From an uncultured Paraglaciecola sp. (GTDB taxonomy: Bacteria > Pseudomonadota > Gammaproteobacteria > Enterobacterales > Alteromonadaceae), in the NCBI RefSeq assembly GCF_913020055.1, contig NZ_CAJWCF010000027.1, positions 1 through 45,161 of the forward strand: 45,161 nucleotides of DNA. Reading direction: 5' to 3'. This document shows positions 18,529 through 28,024 of the stretch, in pieces. The position numbers and the translations under genes were made by a program. A model generated the notes under the pieces. It saw only the letters and a program-made list of their open reading frames with translations, was not told the origin of the DNA and did no database searches. Numbering within the stretch: the first letter of the stretch is position 1; each line of letters opens with the position of its first letter.

Positions 18529-20288
18529 AAAGAAGGCCCCATGGAAATATGGAAATATCGTGTTTTACCAAAATCACTCTTACCTTTGGCTAAATACAAG
18601 CGAACCGGTCCAATTGGAGAATTCCAGATTGCGCCAAAACCAACACCGATAGCGGGATCTTTAAATAACTCTTCAGTGGCATTACCAACATCTACAAAGA
18701 CAGCCGCACGCCAACTTTCGACAACGGGATACGAGTATTCAATACTGGCAACCGCTAGGTATTGCCCACCGGTCAGTTCGCGTTCGCCATTAGAGTCTAA
18801 TTCGAAAGGTGATAACGTTTTGTAATTAAAGCCACGTACACTTTGGTCTCCACCTGTAAAAAAGCGCAAACTTGATGGAACTTGGTCAAAATCATTGGTG
18901 ACTATGCCACCCAATTCAGCCCGCAATAAAAAACGATGTTGATCGAAACTTCTAACCCACTTCGATGAGGCTGTTACTCGAAACACATTGATATCTGACA
19001 ACAGGGACTCTGATGCAAATTCAGTTGTTAAGCTTTGTTTGTCGCCCCAACTGATGTCTAAGCCACCTTTACTGCGTAATCGGCTTAGGGTAAAACCCGG
19101 AGTCAGCAAACGAGTGGTTTGTTCTGGCTCTAACCCTTGAGTAAAGGTTTCTTGCTCGAGCTTAAGGAAAGCCGAACGCTGCCAATCTGAATTCTCAACT
19201 GTCCAATGCCGAGTCGCGGATACAGACCATTTTTGACTTCTGGTATCATTTTCATTTTCTGCTTGGAATCCCGCCTGATAACTCAAATAATTTTGGATGG
19301 CGTCTTCTAGAGGTACTTTATAATCTACCGACACATATTGCTCCGGCGATGAAACATACACTTCACCTCCAATAGAATGACCACTTTCATTGACCCAAGG
19401 CCGTTTCCATTTCCCAGTGAAACGTGGACCAACATTAGACGAATAGCCTAATCCCACATCAAAATTATCTCTTGGTTTATGAGTCAAAATAATCTCAATT
19501 GGCACAGCAGTATCTTGCGCATCTACAACTAAGGGTCGAACGATGACATGACGAAAGTATTGAGTTTGTTTAAGCCTTTGATTGAGTAATCCTAGTTGAC
19601 CGGCTTGATATAAATCCCCCGTTTTAAAAGGCGTTAAACTCTTAACTAATTTTTGCGAACGATCATCCTTACCAAAACGCAACTCGCCAAATTTGTAACG
19701 TACACCACTATTAATCTGAATAGTGATATCAGCGACATTTAGCGACTCAAATACTTTTATGCTGCTTTCGTCAAATTCAAAATCAAAATAGCCCTTTGAT
19801 AAAGCGATACTTTGTAGTTCATATTTAACATTTTCGTATGCCGAATGTTCGAGTGGTTTACCTTGTTTAAGCTTATAGGCGTTAAGTGGCCCTTGCAGAT
19901 CTTTGTCTTGTGCGCCCTGTCCTTCAATCTGAATTTTTAATTCTCTGATTAGAGTGATGGGGCCCAATTTAATCAGTAAACGCCAATTTTCATTTTTGGC
20001 TAGATTACTGGAACCAAGATTAGGAGGGGTAATCTCTATCGTTGCTTGGTAATAACCAAATACCTGAGTGGCCGCTTGCACTTTTAACTGCAAGTTTTCT
20101 TGATATTGCCGAAATTGATAACTTGCGGTGGGCATATCTAGGTTATCGATATGCGCTCGAACATTTTTTAACACAAGATCATTTTCAACGCCTTTAATCT
20201 CGACTTCTGCTCCGTGCACTTCAAACAAAACAAAAACCAATAGGGATAGTAAAAAATATGTTCTTGAAAAAGAGATATTAAGAGACAA
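18525..20288 (-). CDS. tamA: Translocation and assembly module outer-membrane component TamA
   Basis: This 587-residue Omp85-family protein has a signal peptide (to about residue 26), three POTRA domains (about 28-270) and a 16-strand beta-barrel. The barrel contains the conserved SVRGFNYKTLSPF lid-lock motif near 480 and the C-terminal strand ending HISMGPSL. It assembles selected outer-membrane proteins together with TamB, encoded next. The start is a TTG at 20288: no in-frame ATG lies before the signal peptide, and the upstream GAGAAG is only a modest ribosome site, so weak initiation may limit expression. The promoter must lie in 20289-20470, facing the SDR gene. Confidence 0.95.
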   Translation of the reverse strand: MSLNISFSRTYFLLSLLVFVLFEVHGAEVEIKGVENDLVLKNVRAHIDNLDMPTASYQFRQYQENLQLKVQAATQVFGYYQATIEITPPNLGSSNLAKNENWRLLIKLGPITLIRELKIQIEGQGAQDKDLQGPLNAYKLKQGKPLEHSAYENVKYELQSIALSKGYFDFEFDESSIKVFESLNVADITIQINSGVRYKFGELRFGKDDRSQKLVKSLTPFKTGDLYQAGQLGLLNQRLKQTQYFRHVIVRPLVVDAQDTAVPIEIILTHKPRDNFDVGLGYSSNVGPRFTGKWKRPWVNESGHSIGGEVYVSSPEQYVSVDYKVPLEDAIQNYLSYQAGFQAENENDTRSQKWSVSATRHWTVENSDWQRSAFLKLEQETFTQGLEPEQTTRLLTPGFTLSRLRSKGGLDISWGDKQSLTTEFASESLLSDINVFRVTASSKWVRSFDQHRFLLRAELGGIVTNDFDQVPSSLRFFTGGDQSVRGFNYKTLSPFELDSNGERELTGGQYLAVASIEYSYPVVESWRAAVFVDVGNATEELFKDPAIGVGFGAIWNSPIGPVRLYLAKGKSDFGKTRYFHISMGPSL

Positions 20289-20470
20289 AACTTCTCGCTT
20301 TTAAAATAAGCCGACCTATGAAGAATCAACAGCTCTAGTATTACAAAATAATTGCGCGCTATTCTACAATAGGCCTGTACAAGTGTATTGCACAAAATGC
20401 GTATTTATACTTGGTCAACAACCCATGTTGCATTACCCTTGTAGGATAATTTAAATAAAAATAAGTTCAC

Positions 20471-21241
20471 ATGCCAAAACCAATAACTCCCCTTGAATTA
20501 GGTAAACCAGTTTGTATTGTCACTGGTGGCAGCTATGGCATAGGTGATGCTGTCTGCGAAAAGTTTAATGCCCATGGTTACACCGTCATAAACCTCGATA
20601 TAAAAGCTAATCCGGCACAAGCAGAAGCTATTAACTGGCTAAAATGTGACATGTCAGTGGCATCTGAAGTCAATCAAGCCATTCAACAAACTATAAAACA
20701 ATATGGTTCAGTAGACTGCCTAGTTTCAAACGCAGGCATACACTTTTCAGCAACCATAGAAGACACATCTGAAGAAGACTTTGAACGGGTATTTGCGTTA
20801 AATGTAAAAGGTGCCATTGCAGCGACTAAAGCCGTGTTAGGCCAAATGAAAACTCAACAAAATGGGGTGATTTTGTATATGGCTTCTGACCAAGCTGTCA
20901 TAGCCAAACATAACTCATTTGCTTATAACATGAGTAAAGCAGCGCTGGCTTCTATGGCTAAAACCACTGCATTGGATTATGCCAAATACCAAATAAGAGC
21001 CAATGCAATTTGCCCTGGCACCATCGAAACACCGCTATACCACAAAGCGATTAATAGTTATGTCGCCAAATCCGGTGCAGATCTAGACCAAGTACATGCT
21101 GAAGAAGCCGCTCTGCAACCTATTGGACGCTTAGGGAAAGCCATCGAAGTCGCTGCTTTGGCCTATTTTTTAGCCTCTGATGATGCCAAATTTATTACTG
21201 GCAGTTTGCAAATGATCGACGGTGGGTACACTACCCAGTAG
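20471..21241 (+). CDS. SDR family oxidoreductase (probable sugar or aldose dehydrogenase)
   Basis: This 256-residue classical short-chain dehydrogenase has the cofactor motif TGGSYGIG (18-25), an aspartate near 43 (NLDIKA) favouring NAD, NAG (87-89), and the catalytic set N111, S139, Y152 and K156 (YNMSK). The C-terminal FITGSLQMIDGGYTTQ is typical. The next gene, 12 bases downstream, encodes a lactonase-type amidohydrolase. Together they suggest oxidation of an aldose such as L-fucose or L-rhamnose to its lactone, then hydrolysis to the aldonate. The sugar is inferred from the family partner and is not proven. The ribosome site is weak (TAAG). It diverges from tamA. Confidence 0.92.
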   Translation: MPKPITPLELGKPVCIVTGGSYGIGDAVCEKFNAHGYTVINLDIKANPAQAEAINWLKCDMSVASEVNQAIQQTIKQYGSVDCLVSNAGIHFSATIEDTSEEDFERVFALNVKGAIAATKAVLGQMKTQQNGVILYMASDQAVIAKHNSFAYNMSKAALASMAKTTALDYAKYQIRANAICPGTIETPLYHKAINSYVAKSGADLDQVHAEEAALQPIGRLGKAIEVAALAYFLASDDAKFITGSLQMIDGGYTTQ

Positions 21242-21253
21242 CGGCCAAATATC

Positions 21254-22126
21254 ATGACTAAAATCCTGAATAAAATTATCGATCCCCATTTGCACATATT
21301 CAATATGCAGAAAGGCGATTACTTTTGGTTAAAACCGCAAAGTCCACCATTTTGGCCAGACAAACATCTGATCAATAAAGACTTTATCGAAGCAGATGTC
21401 ATGCTGAATCCGCCCAATCAACTGGCTGCCTTTGTGCATATTGAAGCAGGCTTTGATAATCAGCAACCCTGGCGAGAAATAGATTGGTTAGAACAACACT
21501 GTACCCTACCCTTTAAAAGTGTGGCCTTTGCCGATATCACCGCCGCCACTTTTGCCGAACATATACACCTGCTGAAACAACGTCAATCAGTGACAGGCAT
21601 TCGGCACCTTCTCGATGATCAGGCTGAATCAATCCTTAGTTCGCCATTGATACACCGCACTTTTTCATTATTGGCAGAATTGGAACTCAGCTTTGATGCA
21701 CAAATGTCATTAGTTGACAGTCGAGCGGTGGAATTATTAGTTGCTTTGGCCAGTCAACATAAAACCATGGGGATCATTATTAATCACGCTGGATGGGCAC
21801 CAGAAGAAAACAATGTTAATGCACGAAAACAGTGGAAACTGAATCTAGCCAAAATAGCGAAGTGTGAAAACATAGCCATAAAACTATCAGGCTGGGAAAT
21901 GTCGAGCCGCACATGGCAACCGCAGCATGTCTCTACTGTGATACAAGATTGCTTAACATTATTAGGTGAGACAAGAGTGATGTTGGCCAGTAACTTCCCT
22001 TTGTGTTTGTTCTCAATGTCATACACAGAGTTATGGAATACTTACGCAGAATTACCTGATATTAGTGCCCAATGTTTTGAAAACATCATCTTCAGTAATG
22101 CTAAACATTGGTACAGTTTGAATTGA
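21254..22126 (+). CDS. Amidohydrolase family protein (COG3618-type, probable sugar lactonase)
   Basis: This 290-residue TIM-barrel metal-dependent hydrolase has the N-terminal DPHLHIF with H12 and H14, a central IINHAGW histidine, and a C-terminal LASNFPLC where family members usually carry an SN(F/Y)P motif. COG3618 proteins hydrolyse lactones such as L-fuconolactone, L-rhamnonolactone or 2-pyrone-4,6-dicarboxylate. Coupling to the upstream dehydrogenase supports an aldonolactone. It is the second gene of a two-gene operon and converges on the YkgJ-type gene with an 8-base gap. Cytoplasmic; no signal peptide. Confidence 0.88.
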   Translation: MTKILNKIIDPHLHIFNMQKGDYFWLKPQSPPFWPDKHLINKDFIEADVMLNPPNQLAAFVHIEAGFDNQQPWREIDWLEQHCTLPFKSVAFADITAATFAEHIHLLKQRQSVTGIRHLLDDQAESILSSPLIHRTFSLLAELELSFDAQMSLVDSRAVELLVALASQHKTMGIIINHAGWAPEENNVNARKQWKLNLAKIAKCENIAIKLSGWEMSSRTWQPQHVSTVIQDCLTLLGETRVMLASNFPLCLFSMSYTELWNTYAELPDISAQCFENIIFSNAKHWYSLN

Positions 22127-22134
22127 ACTAAAAG

Positions 22135-22431
22135 CTACAATTTTTCTAATCGTTCATTGATACATTCGTAAGAGCCCATTTCAAACTCTCGACAAATCCA
22201 TGGGCGATTTTCATAGATGGAACACATTAACGTATCCCTATCTAAAGCTGAACACCAGCCATCATCCAAGCGCAACATGGTTTCACTGCCATGTTCATCA
22301 ACAGAGATATGCTGACTAGGCACCCCTGTTTCTGAAATGACCATCACTTCTAAACTACAACAACATGCCTGACAGTTTGCACATGTCACTTCTGTTGCCG
22401 GAATATTTTTTACTTTAATGATAATGAACAA
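22135..22431 (-). CDS. YkgJ family cysteine-cluster protein
   Basis: This 98-residue protein of the YkgJ/UPF0153 family is thought to bind zinc or iron. Its cysteines are CANCQACCC near residue 17, a WCSALDR cysteine, the MCSIYENRPWICREF pair, and one near the C-terminus (YECINE). No signal peptide or membrane helix is seen. The only suitable start found is TTG at 22431, with GGAG about 13 bases before it, so the N-terminus is uncertain; an ATG four bases upstream is out of frame. Biological role unknown. Confidence 0.85.
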   Translation of the reverse strand: MFIIIKVKNIPATEVTCANCQACCCSLEVMVISETGVPSQHISVDEHGSETMLRLDDGWCSALDRDTLMCSIYENRPWICREFEMGSYECINERLEKL

Positions 22432-22546
22432 CCATGAATGAAATCTCCGCTAGGATACGCTAGAAAATCAACATTCTCGAGTTCTCAAATTTGCTGTTAG
22501 TATGAGTGGTATTAATAGATGTTCAGTTATCTTAAGTGAAAAATAC

Positions 22547-22918
22547 ATGTCTAAGCAAAAAACGGGGGCAGACAGTTATGATCAAGTGTTCGCTCAGCAG
22601 CAAGAGTACATAGCCAAACGTGCATCGGGTTACCGTGAACAAGCACTTAAGATATACCCTTGGATCTGTGGCCGATGTCGCCGTGAATTTACCCACAGAA
22701 ACCTCTCGGAGTTAACGGTACACCACGTCGATCATAATCATGGCAATAATCCCAGCGATGGCAGTAATTGGGAATTGTTATGTTTGTATTGTCATGATGA
22801 AGAGCATTCTAAGTTTGAAAACTTCGTACGCTACGGCAGTACACAAGATACTGAAATCAAAACCAGTACTTACAATCCATTTGCCGATCTAAAAGATCGA
22901 ATGCAGCAAAAAAAGTAG
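22547..22918 (+). CDS. yajD: HNH nuclease family protein, YajD-like
   Basis: This 123-residue protein matches E. coli YajD in length and motifs. A zinc pair is in WICGRCRREF, the HNH core is LTVHHVDHNHGNNPSDGSNW, and the second zinc pair is in LLCLYCHDEEHSKFE. HNH enzymes cut DNA with a single metal, but YajD itself has no established role. The start is set at 22547 (MSKQKTG), where similarity should begin; an ATG at 22502 would add 15 unconserved residues. The small membrane protein gene begins 21 bases after the stop. Confidence 0.9.
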   Translation: MSKQKTGADSYDQVFAQQQEYIAKRASGYREQALKIYPWICGRCRREFTHRNLSELTVHHVDHNHGNNPSDGSNWELLCLYCHDEEHSKFENFVRYGSTQDTEIKTSTYNPFADLKDRMQQKK

Positions 22919-22939
22919 GCTGGAGGTTACAAACTCACT

Positions 22940-23149
22940 ATGAATACAGCGTTACTTTTATGGACCATAGTCTTTAGCTCAATAAGTATGGGTTATTTTA
23001 TGTATGGCAAAAAACGAGCAAGTTTAGTCATTCGTTACACTGGTGTAACACTTATCCTCTTTCCGTATTTTATTAATGATTCCTTTGTTCTGGTGTTGGT
23101 AGGTTTAATTCTGGTGGTTTTACCAAAACTGGTTACTCGGTATATCTGA
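22940..23149 (+). CDS. Small conserved membrane protein (69 aa)
   Basis: This protein is almost entirely hydrophobic: one helix at about 2-21 ends in YGKKRAS, and a second hairpin of helices spans about 29-66. The KK-R cluster suggests a cytoplasmic loop. Similar small proteins are often labelled amino-acid transport-like, without evidence. A strong ribosome site (TGGAGG) precedes the ATG, and it probably shares a transcript with yajD. Function unknown. Confidence 0.75.
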   Translation: MNTALLLWTIVFSSISMGYFMYGKKRASLVIRYTGVTLILFPYFINDSFVLVLVGLILVVLPKLVTRYI

Positions 23150-23185
23150 TCTCCCTGCAAAACTGGGGAATATGCCAATTCAAAA

Positions 23186-23222
23186 ACACCCATTACAAAT
23201 TAGCTAGAATCGCAATGGGTGT
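23186..23222. terminator. Possible terminator between convergent genes
   Basis: ACACCCATT (23186-23194) and AATGGGTGT (23214-23222) form a perfect nine-base stem with a 19-base loop. There are A residues before it and CATTTTA after it. It is well placed between the small membrane protein gene and the leftward isomerase gene, but the loop is large. Confidence 0.5.
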
Positions 23223-23234
23223 CATTTTAGAGCA

Positions 23235-24125
23235 TTAAGAATTTGATAGGGCTGAAACGGCTTTATAGCCTTGCTGCAACGTTTTAACTATATTGTCGGT
23301 TCTGTCTCGTTCAACAACTTTGTGCTCAACACCCGCTTGTTCGGCGTGAGCAAAAATAGTGGCAAAGTCGATAACGCCAGTACCCACATCGGCAAATGCA
23401 CCTTGTTTATCCATGTCTTTAACATGCCACAATTTAAAGCGACCAGGATGACGTTTGAAATAGGCTAAAGGATCTTGCTTTGCCTTCGCCATCCAATACA
23501 GGTCCATTTCCATGGCCATTAAATCGGCGTCAACGTTTTGTAGTAATACATCATAAGGTAATAAGCCATCACGCATTTCAAATTCAAAATCATGATTATG
23601 ATAAGCCAATTTTAATCCCGCTTTTTTACACGCTTCACCATACAGATTACATTTGTCGGCCAGCTTTTTATACACATCAATGCCAGTGCCACGTTGCTCA
23701 ACTGTTAGGTATGGAACAACGACATAGTCATGACCAATTTCTTTGGCGGTGTCGATGACTTCATTCAGGCTGTTCTCAAATAAATCCAATCTAATGTGTG
23801 CCGAAGGTGCCTTTAGCCCTTCACCGTCTAACATTTTACGAAATTCTCTAGGTGAATGGTCAAAATACCCTGCGGTTTCCACCTCTTTATAGCCTACAGC
23901 CGAGACCAGTTTTAAGGTCGCCGGAACACTGACTGCCATCATGTCGCGCAAAGTGTATAGCTGTAAACCAATTGAGCTTGGTGAAGCGGCGGCAAAAGCC
24001 AGTGAGCCGGGCAACAAACTTGCCCCAACAATGGCGCTACTGAGTTTTATAAAGCGCCTGCGATCAATTGCAGTTGTCAGTTGTGGAGCAGCTGAATTCA
24101 AGGCATGGATATTTTTGTCATTCAT
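23235..24125 (-). CDS. Tat-exported sugar phosphate isomerase/epimerase-like TIM-barrel protein
   Basis: This 296-residue protein has a twin-arginine signal (DRRRFIKLSSAIVG, followed by an Ala-rich stretch) and an AP_endonuc_2/xylose-isomerase-like barrel. The barrel has IGLQLYTLRD at its start, the metal-site segment LAYHNHDFEF, and MEMDLYWMAKA and LWHVKDMD later. Export in folded form suggests metal loading in the cytoplasm and action in the periplasm. Such proteins often pair with exported Gfo/Idh/MocA enzymes in sugar modification, and one is encoded at 37257. The start is the ATG at 24125, with GGA nine bases upstream; an ATG at 24134 is too close to that site. Confidence 0.88.
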   Translation of the reverse strand: MNDKNIHALNSAAPQLTTAIDRRRFIKLSSAIVGASLLPGSLAFAAASPSSIGLQLYTLRDMMAVSVPATLKLVSAVGYKEVETAGYFDHSPREFRKMLDGEGLKAPSAHIRLDLFENSLNEVIDTAKEIGHDYVVVPYLTVEQRGTGIDVYKKLADKCNLYGEACKKAGLKLAYHNHDFEFEMRDGLLPYDVLLQNVDADLMAMEMDLYWMAKAKQDPLAYFKRHPGRFKLWHVKDMDKQGAFADVGTGVIDFATIFAHAEQAGVEHKVVERDRTDNIVKTLQQGYKAVSALSNS

Positions 24126-24612
24126 TTTTATCATTCCAATTCATAGTTGTTTTAATTCACGGATATTTGATTTTTCTTATTATTTACCAATAAATTACGC
24201 AGATACTGTGATAATTCAATCAAATTTGTATATTGATTTAGCCGTCCTTAATTCAAAGTACCGAAGCCTGTTTGATATAAGCAGCCAATGACTGTGTCAA
24301 TCTTGAACATCCTTAAAGATTTTATTCTGGGACAGAAGAGGTAGTCCCAAGCTTTTAAAATGAGGAAAACTTCACAAATATGAGTTACAGGCTAGGTAGT
24401 AGACTTTAAATTTAGTTTTAGAATCATCAGAAGGGCAGTATGAGTTTTTATCGTCTTGAATAGCGGATCTAAAACAACATCACTTAATAGTGACCCTATC
24501 GTTAATGAAAAGCAGGAAATGACAAGGTGTGTACTTCTATCACATCTGAAACTTCGCTGCTTTTTGTGGTTAAATTCTTTACGCTTTTAGTTCATATCGT
24601 CTGGCGACTGGC
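24126..24612. other. Gene-free interval
   Basis: This 487-base AT-rich interval lies between two leftward genes and presumably carries the isomerase promoter. I see no open frame with a plausible start, no clear hairpin with a U tract after the gene that ends at 24613, and no repeat. Confidence 0.4.
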
Positions 24613-25230
24613 TCAAAAATTGTAACGCAACCCTATATTAGCAGTCGTAACCGTTAAATTATCTTGCCCTTTTATATATTCTATCTCAGCTCGCAGCATA
24701 GTTCGGGCACCAACAAAGTAGTCAAAACCAATACCAAAAACCCCTGCTACGCCACTTTCATCATAATCACACATAGTAGCACTACCAAAATCAGTAATAG
24801 CTAAAACGTTGGCTTGACCAAACTCACACTCCCTTACACCGGCTAAAAGTTGTTGGCCTCTAACATCTGTTTTGAGCACACCCAACCGATAAAACAACTC
24901 GCCTGTTGGACTCGATGCTTTACCCAAGAACGACAAAAACAGCGCATCGCCTTGCTGTGCGACTTCTGCATTGGCGACATCTACAGCTGAGGGCAATTCG
25001 GTCGAGTACAATTTGTCATGGATCAATTGTTGGTAACCCGCTTCAACGTACCACTGGGGATCAATTTGATAACCAAAGGCCATCTTATATCCCAAACCTT
25101 TGTTGCTATCTTGGTCAAACTCAACATCTGAATAACCTACTGAAAATACAGTATAAAGATTATCTGCAGCTAAGGTTTGCAAACTAAGAATCCAACTAAG
25201 TACTAGTACACCAATCTGCTTTTTTGACAC
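24613..25230 (-). CDS. Outer-membrane beta-barrel protein (OmpA-like fold, 205 aa)
   Basis: This protein has a signal peptide (about 1-21, ending LA before ADNLY) and then alternating beta strands, probably eight, typical of small barrels: LYTVFSVGYSDVEF, YKMAFGYQID, WYVEAGYQQL, LFYRLGVLKT, and the final NIGLRYNF ending in phenylalanine. Two cysteines (CEFG and MCDYD) sit in a long extracellular-type loop and may form a disulphide. It begins with GTG at 25230, with GGA about 10 bases upstream. Its role (adhesion, surface stability or transport) is not readable. Confidence 0.85.
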   Translation of the reverse strand: MSKKQIGVLVLSWILSLQTLAADNLYTVFSVGYSDVEFDQDSNKGLGYKMAFGYQIDPQWYVEAGYQQLIHDKLYSTELPSAVDVANAEVAQQGDALFLSFLGKASSPTGELFYRLGVLKTDVRGQQLLAGVRECEFGQANVLAITDFGSATMCDYDESGVAGVFGIGFDYFVGARTMLRAEIEYIKGQDNLTVTTANIGLRYNF

Positions 25231-25471
25231 GTTAAAATTCCATGTTACTCACTATGAATAATACAATACTACATTCATACTATGCTGCAAGAGTGAGTGG
25301 CCGGATATCTTTATACGGTTGTATAAATATCCAGAATTGTACTTAAACTAGGCAAAAGTTAAATGATTGACTGATTTTTTCAATAATCGCAGATGACAAA
25401 TTGCGATCCTCTTTGACCCTGTTTAGTATTAAGCAAGGTCTGCCCTAATTACCATTAATCTGGAGTATCTT

Positions 25472-25882
25472 TTGTTCAACCACGCTTTTTCTAAGTTTTT
25501 TTGCATTAGTTTGTTGGTGAGTGCCTGTGCTAGTAACACTCCACCTATCATGACAGATGAAAAGTTTGACTCTCGAGTAACCGACAAAGGTATCACTGAA
25601 TTTGTCTATGGCATATCGTGGCAAAACACCTCTCAGGAATCTTTATTACGTGATGGACGAACAGAAATTGAACGCCCAAGAGAGAAACAAGGATTTTTAC
25701 AAGAGAAACCAAACAGATTAGCAATACAGGCCAACAATCAAACCAAACTTGACTTAGAAGACCAGGCTGCAGCAGCTTTAAAGATAAGATTATCTAAAGA
25801 GAAATTATGCGCTAAAGGGTATGAAATCAGTGATGTGCTTTGGAAGGCCGATAGCATCCGTTTGCTTGGATATTGCTTTTAG
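25472..25882 (+). CDS. Putative lipoprotein (136 aa), hypothetical
   Basis: The N-terminus is a lipoprotein signal (ISLLVSAC, lipid-attached C19). The mature part is polar, with TEIERPREKQGFLQEKPNRL and a C-terminal pair of cysteines in LCAKGYEI and LGYCF, which could form a disulphide. It starts with TTG at 25472 behind a good TGGAG ribosome site; no ATG precedes the signal. The next gene, frmA, starts 50 bases later in the same direction, but no functional link is evident. No family recognised. Confidence 0.7.
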   Translation: MFNHAFSKFFCISLLVSACASNTPPIMTDEKFDSRVTDKGITEFVYGISWQNTSQESLLRDGRTEIERPREKQGFLQEKPNRLAIQANNQTKLDLEDQAAAALKIRLSKEKLCAKGYEISDVLWKADSIRLLGYCF

Positions 25883-25923
25883 AACAACAAGCCAAAATTT
25901 TAGCTTTATGACAAATGAAGTAA

Positions 25924-27050
<1,127 letters not shown>

Positions 27051-27051
<1 letters not shown>

Positions 27052-27920
27052 TGACTGGGGTAGCTGCAGAAACAACTGGACTAGCAGAGCTCAGTGCGAA
27101 TAAGTGTTTTGGTGGCTGGCAAAAACGTTATAGCCATAAATCAAATGTACTAAAATGTGAGATGCAGTTTAGTGTATTTATTCCGCCAATTACTGATCCA
27201 AACGAAAAGCTACCTGCAATGTATTGGCTTAGTGGGCTTACTTGTACAGACGAAAACTTTGCTGCAAAGTCTGGCGCACAAAGGATCGCGGCTGAACTGG
27301 GTATCATGCTGATAATGCCCGATACAAGCCCCAGAGGCGACCACATACCCGACGCCTCTGATGCTGCTTACGACTTAGGTTTAGGTGCGGGGTTTTACCT
27401 CAATGCCACTCAAGAGCCTTGGCATGAACATTATCAAATGTATGACTACATTGTTGAAGAGTTACCCGCGCTGATTAAAAAAGAGTTTAAGGTAAAAGAA
27501 AAGTCGGCAATAGCTGGGCATTCAATGGGTGGGCATGGTGCTTTAATCATTGCTCTGTCCAATATGAAACAATATTGCTCAGTCTCAGCCTTTGCACCTA
27601 TTGTTAATCCATCAGATTGCCAGTGGGGCCAAAAAGCCTTTAATAACTATTTAGGTGAAAATAAGAAAGACTGGGAGGCTTACGATAGCTGCGCCTTAAT
27701 GCGTCAACAAGGACAGTTTTTGCATATACCCATGTTAGTGGACCAAGGCTTAGATGATAATTTTTATCATACTCAGAAACTCACTAAACCATTAGAAGAT
27801 GTGGCTTTAGAGATAGGTTATAAAGCCGAATTTCGTTATCACTCGGGTTATGATCACAGCTACTTTTTTATCGCTAGCTTTATTGAGGAACATCTGAGAT
27901 TTCACGCTAAATATTTGTAA
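27051..27920 (+). CDS. fghA: S-formylglutathione hydrolase
   Basis: This 289-residue esterase-D family enzyme hydrolyses S-formylglutathione to formate and glutathione, the second step of formaldehyde detoxification. The oxyanion region is LSGLTCTDENF, the nucleophile elbow is GHSMGGHGAL, the acid is in DQGLDDNF, and the histidine is in YDHSYFF. PDTSPRGDHIPD is a family-specific stretch. The first 15 residues or so precede the usual conserved start (NKCFGGWQKRYSH), so translation might also begin inside, but coupling to frmA supports the ATG at 27051. A strong terminator follows. Confidence 0.96.
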
Positions 27921-27953
27921 TTAGTAGTCACTTTAGTTATAGGTAATTCAATA

Positions 27954-28000
27954 AAAAAGGGGATAAGGGAATTTTTATTTCTCCCTTATCCCCTTTTTAT
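27954..28000. terminator. Strong bidirectional Rho-independent terminator
   Basis: AAAAAGGGGATAAGGGA (27954-27970) and its exact inverse (27982-27998) form a 17-base stem. The A/T ends supply a U tract in both directions. It separates convergent fghA and the outer-membrane protein gene. Confidence 0.93.
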
Positions 28001-28024
28001 TTTGGGTTCCAAGCATCTAACTAC

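Noticed and set aside
18356-18825. Overlapping rightward frames across the tamB-tamA junction
   Set aside because: They lie opposite strongly supported tamB and tamA and have no ribosome site or family features.
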